Positions 11,283 to 23,500 of a stretch of DNA of 64,000 nucleotides are shown piece by piece; within the stretch, counting starts at the first letter, position 1; every line of letters starts with the position of its first letter. The notes under the pieces are model-generated. The model was not told the DNA's origin and ran no database searches. It saw only the letters and a list, made by a program, of their open reading frames with translations. The stretch is taken from contig CP141128.1 of NCBI GenBank assembly GCA_035236585.1, positions 53,619,257 through 53,683,256 on the forward strand, given 5' to 3'. The position numbers were made by a program, and so were the translations under genes. The stretch comes from Warburgia ugandensis. Lineage: Eukaryota > Streptophyta > Magnoliopsida > Canellales > Canellaceae.

Positions 11283-11851
11283 TGCGTGTAGGCGTGGAAG
11301 GGAAAACAAGGGTTTCCCTAGGTTGTCAGAGTTTTAGGCCATCGCTGGAGACGATGCCGGCTCGGATTGATGATCCGACTGGTCCTTTTGTTCAGCACCT
11401 TGAGCCGAACAAAACCCCCAAGGTCATTGGGGATTCCGAAGTGATCACGACCGTCGATTGAAGAGGGGAACATCACACAGCTAAGATTGGGAGTTTCATG
11501 ACGGGTATGAGCCAATCTAGCCCATCCAACGGTGGAAAATTCACTAAAACGCATCTATAAGGTAAGATCTACAAAACCTAACTTTAATTTGTGGTTTTTC
11601 GCTAAATCCGTACAGTTTTACTCAAAATTTAAGTTTAGGGACTATCTAGTCATTCATTTTCTGATCGAAGCTTAGGGATAGGTAATTAGGTGCCTAATGC
11701 TAGTAAAATCTAACTGAGATTGATTCACATAGTAACTTCGTGATGTCTGATTAGCGATCAGACACCATAGATGAGTTCCTCATCCTTAAAAATGATAGGA
11801 TGACTAGAATTATATGAATTTGAAGTGAAACAGATCAGATGATATATGTCA

Positions 11852-11856
11852 TTTGA
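11852..11856. repeat. Target site duplication of element A, left
   Basis: TTTGA directly before the TGTAACACC LTR start; it is repeated at 20124-20128 directly after the other LTR. Confidence 0.9.
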
Positions 11857-14821
11857 TGTAACACCCTGGATTTTTAAGACATTTTTTTTTTTATATTGAC
11901 ATTTTAAATAAGAGCATTTGAGATCCCATGAGAAAAGCTTTATTTAACATTTTACTAAAACCTATCTTAAAAACTTCGGGTGTTAGTTTTTCTTTCTCAA
12001 AATGACATATATGTAAATTAAACATAAATAAAACAATCCGCGTATAAATCAACGTCAAATAAATCGGCGCCTTTATTTTAAATCAAATAAATGTCCAAAA
12101 CACAGTAATAATATGGCCCAGGGTCTATCCATCATAACATTCCATATAAATGTCCAACATATGTCCAAAAATCTAAATCACATCCAATATAAAGTATGCA
12201 GTCCATAAAAAAATTCAAATGATAATCCTCTCTAATGACTTACATCACTGTCTAAAACTATAGGGAAAACTAGTCTTCAACAGCTCTCAAGGTTTATCAA
12301 CAGCTTTTCCTTTCCTGGTGTCGCGCTCGAGATCTAAGGCATTGCAAAACAAAGCAATGCCTCAGCAAGCTATCGCTTGTGTAGGTACATAGACAATTAA
12401 TGTAATAAATAAAAGAAATAATGAACAACACTGATGAAAAGTCTAACATTTATGAAAATAATGATATCATAATGTCATGTTCAAATAAATGCCAATTTAT
12501 TCCATATGCTAAAACATGCAATTCACGGAGTTAAAACATGATATGAATCAATAAAATGGAGCATACAACAAGAATAAGGGTACCCTAAGGTAATGGGTCC
12601 CACCATCGTACTAATATCACTGATCAGGAGTACTCATAGTCAACATTTGAATGTCATCACACCCACGCATAACATCCATAATCATGCTCATCATACATGC
12701 ACACATAACAAGAATATGGGCCATCATGCTGCAGTGGCAACCCTCCATGAGTATCAACCACCGCCACTCTCCGTCGACACCATAATGGGGACTTAGCGTC
12801 TGTCCCCATGGAAAGGCTCAGACCAATAGTGTGGACTATCCATGTTACCAAACCCCTACCGAATGCCATCTATAGGCAGGTGTCTATCAGATCACAAAAT
12901 CATCACATCATAATCTCAAAAGGTGGGTGGCCGACCCTATCCCTCCTAGCATGACGCCCACTGGGGGAGAGCACCTGTCATCAAATATAAAACACGAAAA
13001 TCATATGTATATGCTAAAACTCAAGAGCACTTATAGCTTGCAATCCTCCAGACATGCCCGTCATCCTGGGGTTAGCCTATAAAAGGACCAGCTAATAAGC
13101 CTTTATTCTCATTTCCATGTAAATCCATGCATTTTCTATATATATAATAAGAAATAAGTCTCTAATTAAGCATAACTAATTAACATCATGCTTGTAAAAG
13201 CATTTTAAATAAGTTTATTCAGTAAAAGATTTTATTTTGAAATAACCATCCTATACTCAATGTCGCATGAAATACACAGTAAATAAGAATTGCAATTTAA
13301 AACACGATCACACATGATGCTATGTTTAAACATGGTTTAAAAATCAAGGCAAAACATTAGTTGTCGTCACCTACCTCAGTGTGAGACCACTAGCTTGCTA
13401 ATAACTCCCTTTAACTGGTATATTCAAGTGCACCTATACATGTCACATCACTATTTTAATATTTTTCTAAAGAAAAAGTGGTCATTTCTAAATTTTTAAG
13501 TTAAAACTAGGTCCGCGTCGTCAATACGGTCACAACGCCTCTTTTAGATCGTGATTTGGACCTCTCTAGCTCCTAGAAATCAAGTTTTAGTGAAAACTAC
13601 CCTCAAATGGGGCCTGCCGGACCACCATAAGGTGGTTTATACCGGCAGCTCCCTTTTTTGCTGGTTTACACCAGCTTATATCGGCGCCACGAAGATGCAC
13701 CAACATGTAGACGCCGCACGGGACGCGCGGCGTGCGTCTTCGGCACCGTGATGCACGCGGCGTGCGTCATGGTCGCCAGGACGCGCAGCGTCCCTGCCCC
13801 ACTGTCACCGCTCCCACGTGGTACGACGACGTCATTTGACGTCGTCACCCGTGCGTCCTGGCATCAGCGCTAGGGCGCCGACATAGTTGCCGATGCCAGA
13901 GAAGACGACCGGATTCCGGTAGTCCCTAGCGGAGCTACAGAGCTCCGTTTTGCATGATTTTTGCCTCATTTTCTTCAGAATTCTCTCTAGAATCCATTTA
14001 TGCCCTCCTTTTGAACTGATTTAGAAAAAAACCATGGTTTTTAAATGATTTTTCCCAAGTTCCTAAAATCATCCCTAAGTACTGGTTTTTGAGTTTTCTG
14101 GAGAAATCCACCGTTGGATCACTCCCAAATTTAAAGGGTTTGCTCTTAGGTCTCTTGTTCACTAGTTGGACGGTACGATTTCCAAACGGACAAGGTTTGA
14201 TCCATGAAATCACCCTCCAACAGTAGCATGCACACAGGTTCCCAGGAAATCTGATTTTTCCTAATTTTTTTTTCATGCTTTTCTAATTTGTTTTCCTATT
14301 TAATAAATACAGAAAAATAGAGTTTAAGGCTTACCTTGTGCCTGGCTGGGTTTGCTCGTGTTGTAGGGGTTCCACTCACCAGAAAAGTGCAATCTTTCTA
14401 GGCTAGGGTTCTGAGTAAAAACTCAGAGAAACACTCAAAGTGGAGCGTTTTGGCTCCTAGGGAAGCATAGATATAGGGTTTAGAGTCCTAGGGGAAGAGA
14501 AACTCTTCCCCACACGTCTCTTTCCACGTCTCTCTGGCGATTTCGCCAGACTGGTAGAGACGTGTGGAAGACAGGGGTGCCGTTATCAATTTGGACCCCT
14601 GTGTAACACGTTTCTGTCAAAAGACCAATTTGCCCTTACAACTTCGACGACTCATAACTCCCTCGTTTGAGCTCCGTTTTTCACGTTCTTGGTGGCGTTG
14701 GACTTGTATCGACGAGCACTTTCTAATTCTTATGTTTTCAGGAAAAATTTCCATCTATAAACTTTTTATTTTAATTTATTTAAAAATTTCCTATTTTATC
14801 CTAAAAATTAAGGATATTACA
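11857..14821 (-). repeat. Element A 3' LTR
   Basis: On the plus strand it runs TGTAACACCC...GGATATTACA (2965 bp). Its partner is 17229-20123, and the two are colinear and very similar by eye. Differences include single-base changes, mostly transitions, and about 100 bp near 14320-14425 that is missing from the partner. In element sense this is the downstream LTR, because pol lies on the minus strand. It has a CpG-rich block at about 13600-13930. Open frames in it (such as 12593-12796 and 13551-13751) are repeated in the partner and are not known proteins. Confidence 0.95.
12335..12381 (-). promoter_or_regulatory. Paired hairpins near LTR 3' end (A, 3' LTR)
   Basis: In element sense: CAAGC-GATA-GCTTG, then TGAGGCATTGC pairing with GCAATGCCTTA across an 8-base loop. 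It lies about 480 bp from the LTR 3' end. The same paired layout occurs in five other LTRs here. Confidence 0.7.
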
Positions 14822-14834
14822 TCCTTCCCTCCTT
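14822..14834 (-). promoter_or_regulatory. Polypurine tract of element A
   Basis: On the minus strand, AAGGAGGGAAGGA directly precedes the 3' LTR and follows GAGGACGAAATTTTTAT, the usual end context of Tekay/Del-type chromoviruses. Confidence 0.85.
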
Positions 14835-17228
14835 ATAAAAATTTCGTCCTCAAAATTTAGCTACATACCTCTATGTAAATAACTCTGGATGGATCTTTCA
14901 CATCTCCTCCTCCATCTCCCAGGTAGCCTCCTGTAGTGAATGATGCTGCCAAAGGACTTTGACCAAGGCAATGGTCTTATTCCTTAACTCCTTGAATTTT
15001 GTATCCAGGATGCGCACTGGTCTCTCCTCAAACGTCATGTCAGATTGTAGCTCTCTTGGGATCTGCTCCAATACGTGTGAGGGATCTAGCATGTATTTCC
15101 TCAGCATAGACACGTGAAAGACGTCATGTACATTTGCTAGCTATGGTGGTAAGGCTAGCTGATATGCCACAACCCCAACTCTGCGTAAGATCTCAAAAGG
15201 TCCAATATACCTGGGGCTAAGCTTCCCTTTATTTCCAAACCTCAACACCCCTTTCATAGGAGAGACTTTCAAGAATACATGCTCACCTTCAGAGAACTCT
15301 AAGTCTTTTCACCTCTTTTCTACATAACTTTTCTGTCGACTGTGACCTGTCAGTAACCTCTTCCGGATGAGTTGGACTTTCTCTGCAGATTCTTCCACTA
15401 ACCCAGATTTTACAACACTTCTTTCTCCTACATCACTCCAACATAAAGGTGACCAACAAGGTCTGCCATAAAGTGCCTCATATGGAGCCATGCCAATACT
15501 AGCGTGATGACTATTATTATAAGCAAATTCCACCAACGGTAAATGATCTTCCCAGCTACCCTTCCAATCCATAACATAGGCTCGTAGCATATCCTCAATA
15601 GTCTGGATGGTCCTCTCGCTCTGTCTGTCTGTCTGAGGATGGAATGCTGTGCTGAATTTCAGTCTCGACCCTAATGCCTTTTGCACGCTCTTCCAATATT
15701 TTGAGGTAAATCGCATATCTTGATCCGATATAATTGTCAAGGGAACGCCATGTACACTGACGATCTCCTTAACATATAATTTCGCTAAGCTATCCACGGT
15801 CTGATTTTGTCTAATAGGAAGGAAATGAGCGGACTTGGTCAACCTGTCCACAATGACCCATATCATGTCGTGGACGCTAGCGGTCCTCGGAAGACCCACA
15901 ACGAAGTCCATGGTAATATGGTCCCACTTCCACTCAGGAAGGTCCAGCGTTTGAAGTAGTCCTGATGGATGCTAATGCTCAGCCTTGACCTGCTGATAGG
16001 TCAAAAATCGTGTAACACACTCACCAACATCCTTCTTCATACCATTCCACCAGAAATGCCTCTTGAGATCCTCATACATCTTCGTACCCCCAGGATGAAT
16101 TGTATAAGGGGACTGGTGTGCTTCTTGAAGTAACTCGTGCTTCAATTCGTCATCTGCTAGTACTACTAACCTTCCCTTAAATCTGACTCCTCCATCTGAT
16201 CCTCTCGAAAAATCTGTCTTATCTGTCAGATCCTGTGTTTCCTTGTCTTTGCCCTGTGCCTCTAAGATCCTGTCCAAGAACTTAGACCGAGTCGTCAAAT
16301 TGGCAATCATCACACCCGCCTTCCTACTTAGGGCATCTGCAACAACATTAGCCTTCCCAGGATGGTACTGTATGGTGAAGTCGAAGTCCTTGAGATACTC
16401 CATCCATCTGCGCTGCCTCATATTCAATTCACTCTGAGTAAAGAAGTACTTGAGGCTCTTATGATTAGTGAATACCTCAAATCTCTCACCATAAAGATAA
16501 TGTCTTCAGGACTTCAACGCAAATACCACGGCTGCTAATTCCAAGTCATGTGTTGGGTAATTTACCTCATGTGTCTTCAGTTGTCTAGAGGCATAGGCAA
16601 TTACCTTCCCATGTTGCATCAACATTGCTCCTAATCCCTTGCCAAAGGCGTCACAATAAACTACATAACCGCCTGCACCAGATGGTAAGGTCAATACCGG
16701 AGCAGTAGTAAGTCTCCTCTTAAGCTCTTGGAAGCTCTCCTCGCAAGCCTCGGTCCATACAAATTGAGTGTCTTTCCTGGTTAGGGTGGTCAATGGTAAC
16801 GTGATCTTAGAGAATCCCTCTATGAAGCAACAATAATACCCTGCCAAACCGAGAAAACTGAGTATCTCAGTCACTGTCTTGGGCCTCTCCCAGTGTAGTA
16901 CTGCCTCTACCTTTGTTGAATCCACGGCCACTCCATCTTTAGATATGACGTGGCTTAAGAAATGCACCTGGTCTAGCCAAAAATCACACTTACTGAACTT
17001 GGCATACAACTGATGTCAACGAAGTGTGTCCAATACCATGTGGAGATGCTCTCTATGTGTCTCATGACTAGGCGAATAAATCAAGATGTCATCCATGAAT
17101 AAATCACGAACTTATCCAAATAAGCTCAAAAGACACGGTTCATTAGATCCATGAACACTGCAGGTGCGTTCGTCAATCCAAACGGCATCACTAGGAACTC
17201 ATAATGACCATAACGACTCTACCAACTT
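14835..17228 (-). pseudogene. Element A chromovirus pol remnant (RT, RNase H, integrase, chromodomain-like end)
   Basis: Minus-strand pol in the order RT-RNase H-integrase. RT begins at RYGHYEF (about 17210) and keeps MPFGLTNAP and the active-site FMDDILIYS (about 17075-17105), but in shifted frames. The RT connection and RNase H occupy 16506-17009 ([20 protein letters not shown]). A broken zinc region at 15990-16110 has EAH and IHPGG, but CLTC has become FLTY. The integrase core is at 15309-15911 (IVDRLTKSAHF, IISDQD, RQSERT). The C-terminal part at 14898-15250 ends in VKVLWQHHSLQEATWE, a Del/Tekay chromovirus signature. Gag, protease and the RT N-terminus are absent. With several stops and frameshifts it is not functional. 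Confidence 0.93.
17220..17228 (-). promoter_or_regulatory. Truncated primer-binding site of element A
   Basis: Directly after the 5' LTR the minus strand reads AAGTTGGTA and then GAGTCGTTATGG, which is RT coding sequence. AAGTTGGTA equals the start of the PBS context of the related element at 29097-29105 (tRNA-Met-type TTGGTATCAGAGC). The deletion therefore ends inside the PBS. Confidence 0.7.
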
Positions 17229-20123
17229 TGTAACACCCCGGATTTTTAAGACATTTTTTTTTTATATTGACATTTTAAATAAGAGCATTTGAGATCCCAT
17301 GAGAAAAGCATTATTTAACATTTTACTAAAACCTATCTTAAAAACTCCGGGTGCTAGTTTTTCTTTCTCAAAATGACATATATGTAAATTAAACATAAAT
17401 AAAACAATCCGCGTATAAATCAACATCAAATAAATTGGCGCCTTTATTTTAAATCAAATAAATGTCCAAAACACAATAATAATATGGCCCAGGGTCTATC
17501 CATCATAACATCCCATATAAATGTCCAACATATGTCCAAAAATCTAAATCACATCCAATATAAAGTATGCAGTCCATAAAAAAATTCAAATGATAATCCT
17601 CTCTAATGACTCACATCACTGTCTAAAACTATAGGGAAAACTAGTCTTCAGCAGCTCTCAAGGTTTATCAACAGCTTTTCCTTTCCTGGTGTCGCGCTCG
17701 AGATCTAAGGCATTGCAAAACAAAGCAATGCCTCAGCAAGCTATCGCTTGTGTACGTACATAGACAATTAATGTAATAAATGAAAGAAATAATGAACAGA
17801 ACTAATGAAAAGTCTAACATTTATGAAAATAATGATATCATAATGCCATGTTCAAATAAATGCCAATTTATTCCATATGCTAAAACATTCAATTCACGGA
17901 GTTTAAACATGACATGAATCAATAAAATGGAGCATACAACAAGAATAAGGGCACCCTAAGGTAATGGGTCCCACCATCGTACTAATATCACTGATCAGGA
18001 GTACTCATAGTCAACTTTTGAATGTCGTCACACCCAGGCATAACATCCATAATCATGCTCATCATACATGCACACATAACAAGAATATGGGCCATCATGC
18101 TGCAGTGGCAACCCTCCATGGGTATCAACCACCGCCGCTCTCCGTCGACACCATAACGGGAGACTTAGCGTCTGTCTCCATGGAAAGGCTCAGACCGGTA
18201 GTGTGGACTATCCATGTTACCAAACCCCTACCGAATGCCATCTATGGGCAGGTGTCTATCATATCACAAAATCATCACATCATAATCTCAGAAGGTGGGT
18301 GGCCGACCCTATCCCTCCTAGCATGATGCCCACCGGGCGAGGGCACCCGTCATCAAATATAAAACATGGAAATCATATGTATATGCTAAAACTCAAGAGC
18401 ACTTATAGCTTGCAATCCTCAAGACATGCCCCTCATCCTAGGGTTAGCCTATAAAAGGACCAGCTAATAAGCCTCTATTCTCATTTCCATGTAAATTCAT
18501 GCATTTTCTATATATATAATAAGAAATAAGTCTCTAATTAAGCATAACTAATTAACATCATGCTTGTAAAAGCATTTTAAATAAGTTTATTCAATAAAAG
18601 ATTTCATTTTGGAATAACCATCCTTTACTCAATGTCGCATGAAATACACGGTAAATAAGAATTGCAATTTAAAACATGATCACACATGATGCTATGTTTA
18701 AACATGGTTTAAAAATCAAGACAAAATATTAGTTGTCGTCACCTACCTCAGTGTGAGACCACTAGCTTGCTAATAACTCCCTTTAACTGGTATATTCAAG
18801 TGCACCTGTACATGTCACATCACTATTTTAATATTTTTCTAAAGAAAAAGTGGTCATTTCTAAAATTTTTAGTTAAAACTAGGTCCGCCTCATCAATATA
18901 GTCACAACACCTCTTTCAGATTGTGATTTGGACCTCTCTAACTCCTAGAAATCAAGTTTTAGTGAAAACTACCCTCAAATGGGGCCTGCCGGACCACCAT
19001 AAGGTGGTTTATACCGGTGGGTCCCTTTTCCACCGGTTTACATCGGCTTATACCGGCGCCACGAAGACGCACCAACACACAGACGCCGCACGGGACGCGC
19101 ACCGTGTGTCTTCGGCACCGTGATGCACGCCGCGTGCGTCACGTTCGCCAGGACGCGCACCGTCCCGGCCCCACCGTGACCGCCTACCGGATTCTTTCCG
19201 CACGCGCGCAATGCCGCGCACGCGTGTGACGACGACATATCATTTGACGTTGTCCCCCGTGCGTCCCCGAGTGCGTCCAGGCGTCCACGCCAGGGCGCCG
19301 ACGCCGGAGAAGACGACCGGATTCCGGTCGTCTCCGGCAGAGCTATAGAGCTCCGTTTTGCGTGATTTTTGCGCCATTTTCTTCAGAATTCTCTCTAGAA
19401 TCCATTTATGCCCTCCATTTGAACTGATTTTTCCAAGAACCATGGTTTTTAAATGATTTTTTCCAAGTTCCTAAAAGCATCCCTAGGTATTGGTTTTTAC
19501 GTTTTTGGAGAAATCCACCGTTGGATCACTCCCACATTTAAAGGGTTTGCTCTTGGGTCTCTTATGCACTAGTTGGACGGTGCGATTTCCAAACGGACGA
19601 GGTTTGATCTGTGAAATCACCCTCCAACAGGAGCGTGCACACAGGTTCCTAGGAAATCTGATTTTTCTTAATTTTTTTTTCATGCTTTTTTAATTAGTTT
19701 TCCTATTTAATAAATACGAAAAAACTCAGAGAAACGCTCAAAGTGGAGCGTTTTGGCTCCTAGGTAAGCATAGATATAGGGTTTAGAGTCCTAGGGGAAG
19801 AGAAACTCTTCCCCACACGTCTCTTTCCACGTCTCTCCGGTGATTTCGTCGGACTGGTAGAGACGTGTGGAAGACAGGGGTGCTGTTATCAATTTGGACC
19901 CCTGTGTAACACGTTTCTGTCAAAAGACCAATTTGCCCTTACAACTTCGACGGCTCATAACTCCCTCGTTTGAGCTCTATTTTTTGCGTTCTTGGTGGCG
20001 TTGGACTCGTATTGATTAGCACTTTCCAATTCTTATGTTTTTAGGAAAAATTTTCATCTCTAATTTTTTATTTTAATTTATTTAAAAATTTCCTATTTTA
20101 TCCTAAAAATTAAGGATATTACA
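17229..20123 (-). repeat. Element A 5' LTR
   Basis: TGTAACACCCC...GGATATTACA on the plus strand (2895 bp), partner of 11857-14821. It lacks about 100 bp found in the partner (right after 'aataaatac' near 19717) and has extra CpG-rich bases near 19186-19225. Confidence 0.95.
17706..17752 (-). promoter_or_regulatory. Paired hairpins near LTR 3' end (A, 5' LTR)
   Basis: Identical in both stems to the copy at 12335-12381. Confidence 0.7.
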
Positions 20124-20128
20124 TTTGA
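20124..20128. repeat. Target site duplication of element A, right
   Basis: TTTGA, matching 11852-11856. Confidence 0.9.
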
Positions 20129-20970
20129 TCTGTTACTATTCAAATAGATACCTTATGATGTCAGATCAATTATTAGAGGTCACACATGGATTCCTGAACT
20201 GTGAATTAGCTTAGATATGATATAAAGTATGGAATTTGGATAAACTAACAGAAAGAATTTGAGTGATATGAACTGTTCATGATGCTCATTATATCAGTCT
20301 GATTTAAGAATACAATTATAGGTTGTATTGAAGACTATAGCATGGGAAATAACACCCAGCTCCAAACCAAGAGTTGATCTCGCTAAGAACCAAGGGTTAA
20401 GACCACTGAACAATGCAAGTGACTTGCAGTCACTTAAGAAGAGTAATGGGTAGCCAATCAAGGGCCAATGGTGTGGATTAGAAATCCAGTAACTGCTTGT
20501 CATTTAACTAGTTATCAACCAATAGCTAATGAAATACTCTTAGCATAAAAATAAGCACTGTCATTTCGTCTTGTGATGACTACTGTTAGGGATTAGCATA
20601 GAGGGAGCTTTCATACTGGAAAAGCTAAGAGAAGTACCATAATTGTATATCTAAATGAGTGTTTGTATTGTTGCAGAGATGTGATTGATCAGGAGCGCAT
20701 ATGCTATTTGTTTCAGAGAACTTGAAGATCTTTATTTGAGGTGGGTGGAATTAAGATTGCTACGATTTTCCCTCTATATGCATGTGTATATGAATTTCAA
20801 GCATTGAAATGAATCTTTTCTGTTTATACAAAAGAGAAGATGAATGTGCATGCTGAATTTGAATTATGATTAAATTGTTATGCATAAGATATGCATTATT
20901 GTGAACCATGTTAAAGAAATGTAAGACTAATATCAGGAAATTGTGAAATGGCTTGTATGAGCTAAAGTGG

Positions 20971-21455
20971 TCATTACGATGTGGATGGGCCACGGAGTCG
21001 TTATGATGTGGGCAGGCCTTTGGGCTGGACAAGCTACCGGTTCCTGGTTGGACGAGCTACCGGTCCCTGGGGTTTAGCCCCATTGTTCGCGGAGTTTGAT
21101 GCATTCTGAGTGGTTGTTATGATGTGGGTGGGCCTTCGGCCTGGACGAGCTACCAGTTCCTGACTGGATCAGCTACTGGTCCCTGAGATTTAGCCCCATT
21201 GTTGGGGGAGTTTGATGCGTTCAGAGGGGTTGTTATGATGGGGACGGGCCACGGAGTCGTTATGATGTGGGCGGGCCTTCGGGCTGGACGAGCTGCCTAT
21301 CGTTGAGATTTAACCCCATTGTTTGGGGATTTTGACACGTCCTAAGGGATCATTATGGTGTGGGCGGGCAATGGAGTTGTTATGATGCAGGCGGGCCTTT
21401 GGGCTGGACGAGCTACCTATTCCTAGCTGGATGAGCTACCAGTCACTTAGGAGTA
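20971..21455 (+). repeat. 110-140 bp tandem repeat in element E LTR
   Basis: Four degenerate copies start at about 20971, 21113, 21227 and 21351. Each has TTATGATGTGGGCGGGCC, a GCTGGACGAGCTACC word and a 'tagccccattgtt' block (the last copy ends differently). The repeat is clearly GC-richer than its surroundings and lies upstream of the LTR's paired hairpins. No coding frame spans it. Confidence 0.85.
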
Positions 21456-21847
21456 AAGCCTTGGGGTGTGTGTCTGGGTTTAACCCACTTAGCTGACTCA
21501 CTGCACCAAAGTGGATAATATTATTTGCTATATACTTGATACACACAATAATGCGTTGGTATTTGGTATGTGAAATGGCTAGTCAAAGCGACGATTGGTA
21601 TCAGAAAATGTAAATGACTTGTAAGTTTGACATGCGATTGCATACTTTGCTTTTAAAAAAATGTGTTTCGTACTGATACATTGGTATTCCTTCAATTTTT
21701 ACATGGATTCATGATTCTGATAAATGTTGAATGATTTCAAGTTAAATGATAATTGAATTGTTGTTTGCATGATTCAGCATGGCTAAATTGATATGTATAT
21801 ATAATTATAATTTCTATTTATATAAAATATTGCGTCTTATTCCACCT

Positions 21848-21895
21848 ACACAAGCGATTGCTTGTTGAGACATTGTTGTGGTTTGCAATGCCTCA
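21848..21895 (+). promoter_or_regulatory. Paired hairpins near LTR 3' end (element E)
   Basis: CAAGC-GATT-GCTTG, then TGAGACATTGT pairing with GCAATGCCTCA (one mismatch and one G-T pair). About 600 bp before the LTR 3' end. Confidence 0.65.
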
Positions 21896-22495
21896 GATAC
21901 AAAGAATAGTAGCAAGTTTGGTATGTTAACAGCATCACAGAACAAAGGACTCCTAAGGAATAGGAGTTACTGACAGGAGCACGCCAACAAAAGCTTGGGA
22001 AGAGGACAGGTAAGAATTGGTCTTTGAATTGAAGTTGTCACATTATAAATGAGAAAGAGACTACAGTGTATGTAATTATGGGAATTTGGAAGACTTATGT
22101 GACTAGGTTGTGCTGTGGAGGTTCTGGGTGTGTTGTGTTGAGGTAAAGTGTCTTTGTTTTGTTAGATGTATGAAAAGGAGACAGAGTCTCCATTTATATT
22201 TTAAAATTGTCAACAATGTTTATCAGGTACTTCACAATGACATGCGTTAAATGTCATATGTCCAAAAAATAGAGGAAACTCTGCTAGATTTTTGGTAGAA
22301 ATGAATGCTCATTTCACTGAGAATCCTTCTTTTTGATAGAAGAAAATTGACACTCGGGTTTTTTGAAAGTGAATTTGAAAGAAAAGATTTTTTGCTACAT
22401 TGCACTATTTTACAAAAATTATTTTAAGTTGGATCGATCCTGCATTAGAAATTAGTTTATGTTTAAAATTTCATTTGAAAACCCAGGTGGTCACA

Positions 22496-23500
22496 AAGAT
22501 GGTGATCCAATGGCCAAGATCGATCATGATGAAATTGAAGATCAAGATCAAAAGATTGATTCAAAGCCTCAAAATCATTAGTTTAAGGCTAAGATCATCT
22601 TGTGGACCAGTACTAGATGTGATTAAAGGATCTAAAGATGGCCAAAGTGGGCCTACAAAGTAAGCCATGCACTCCCACCACCTTTGCAGGGGAGCCATTC
22701 AAGCGACCTTAGCCATATAAACCATGAAAGAAGGTGGCAAGCTAAGAAATCCTGCCCACCTTCCCAACAAAAAGACGCCTTCCCCCTTTCTTAAGTTGGA
22801 AACCAGCAATGTCACCCTCTTATGTCATCTTGCTTACATCATCTACCTAACTTTTCTAATTGAATTCTAAGATCTATACCCAACTCCCTTTCCTAGAATG
22901 AACCTTCACCGAAGTGGAAATAATTCATCTATAAAAATTCTTGGATTCCACCTTTTTTTACCTAAGTATATGTTGGGTGAGACAACCTTGAAACATAACA
23001 ATCTTCTTTGGTGTCCTTTAGAGCTGGTCTTTGGTACATTTCTTCTGTTGGAATTCTACTTGTTTTCCTTGTTAATTTTTTCACCAATTTAGGTTTGTAG
23101 TTTGTTTTCTTTGCATTAGTTTGATTGTCCCAAATTGCCTTGTTTTGTTCTTGAATTCCATAAGCATAGTTCCAACCCTTGATTTCTTTCTGCATGCCCC
23201 TAGTTATCTAGTTTCCTTCGCTTATTCAATAAAGATCTAAGTTATATCTTCTCTGGTAGGGACGTCCAAGAGAAGAGATAGATTAGGACCCTGGCTTCTT
23301 CCCTTAGTTTTTGCACATTTTCTACCTTAGATTCCTCTCAATTTAGGTGCACTTTCCTTGCTGTAGTTTATCATATTAGCATTCTTTTCTCTTGAATTTC
23401 TTTTTGGGTTTTCTTTGCATGTCATCGCACTTTAGATTGAGTTTTTCTTGCTGTTTTGATTAGGTTTTAGGGCTTAATTTTATGCATGATTTCCAAATTT
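22496..23500 (+). mobile_element. Tat/Athila-like LTR fragment (L0)
   Basis: Aligns with L2 from 25192 onward ('gatggtgatccaatgg', 'aagccatgca...ccaccacctttgca', 'aaaccatgaaagaaggtggcaag') and later with 26340-26530. It lacks the first 225 bp of the LTR, where element E abuts it, and its 3' end. TATAAAA lies at 22930. It was presumably the 5' LTR of the element whose 3' LTR is L2. Confidence 0.6.

Larger units (their letters stand above)
11857..20123 (-). mobile_element. Element A: internally deleted Tekay/Del-like LTR retrotransposon
   Basis: Two LTRs of about 2.9 kb flank an internal region of only 2.4 kb, with 5-bp TSDs TTTGA. The 5' LTR (right side) is joined through about nine bases of primer-site-like sequence straight to mid-RT, so gag, protease and most of the packaging leader are missing. 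The element lies inside the LTR of element E and is therefore younger than it. Confidence 0.93.
10872..22495 (+). mobile_element. Element E 3' LTR, split by element A
   Basis: The LTR runs 10872-11856 and resumes at 20129-22495, about 3.35 kb without the insertion. Its start is decayed (TATAACATC) and its end is CCCAGGTGGTCACA, of chromovirus type. The next five bases are AAGAT, but the partner duplication is not in the window because the 5' LTR is missing. It contains a purine-only tract, a 110-140 bp tandem repeat and the paired-hairpin motif. Confidence 0.7.

Noticed and set aside
11008-11337. 109-residue Arg/Glu-rich open frame and its Ser/Leu-rich antisense frame
   Set aside because: Produced by a purine-only tract inside an LTR; low complexity, no domain.
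12593-18326. Similar open frames at 12593-12796 and 17964-18326, suggesting a repeated small gene
   Set aside because: They are equivalent positions in the two LTRs of element A.
13551-19229. GC-rich frames at 13551-13873 and 18923-19238
   Set aside because: Caused by low stop-codon frequency in the CpG-rich LTR block; frames shift between the two LTR copies.
5871-20123. Possibility that LTR 5871-8585 is the 5' LTR of element E
   Set aside because: It has its own matching GATAT duplication on both sides, and its sequence differs from the element E LTR.
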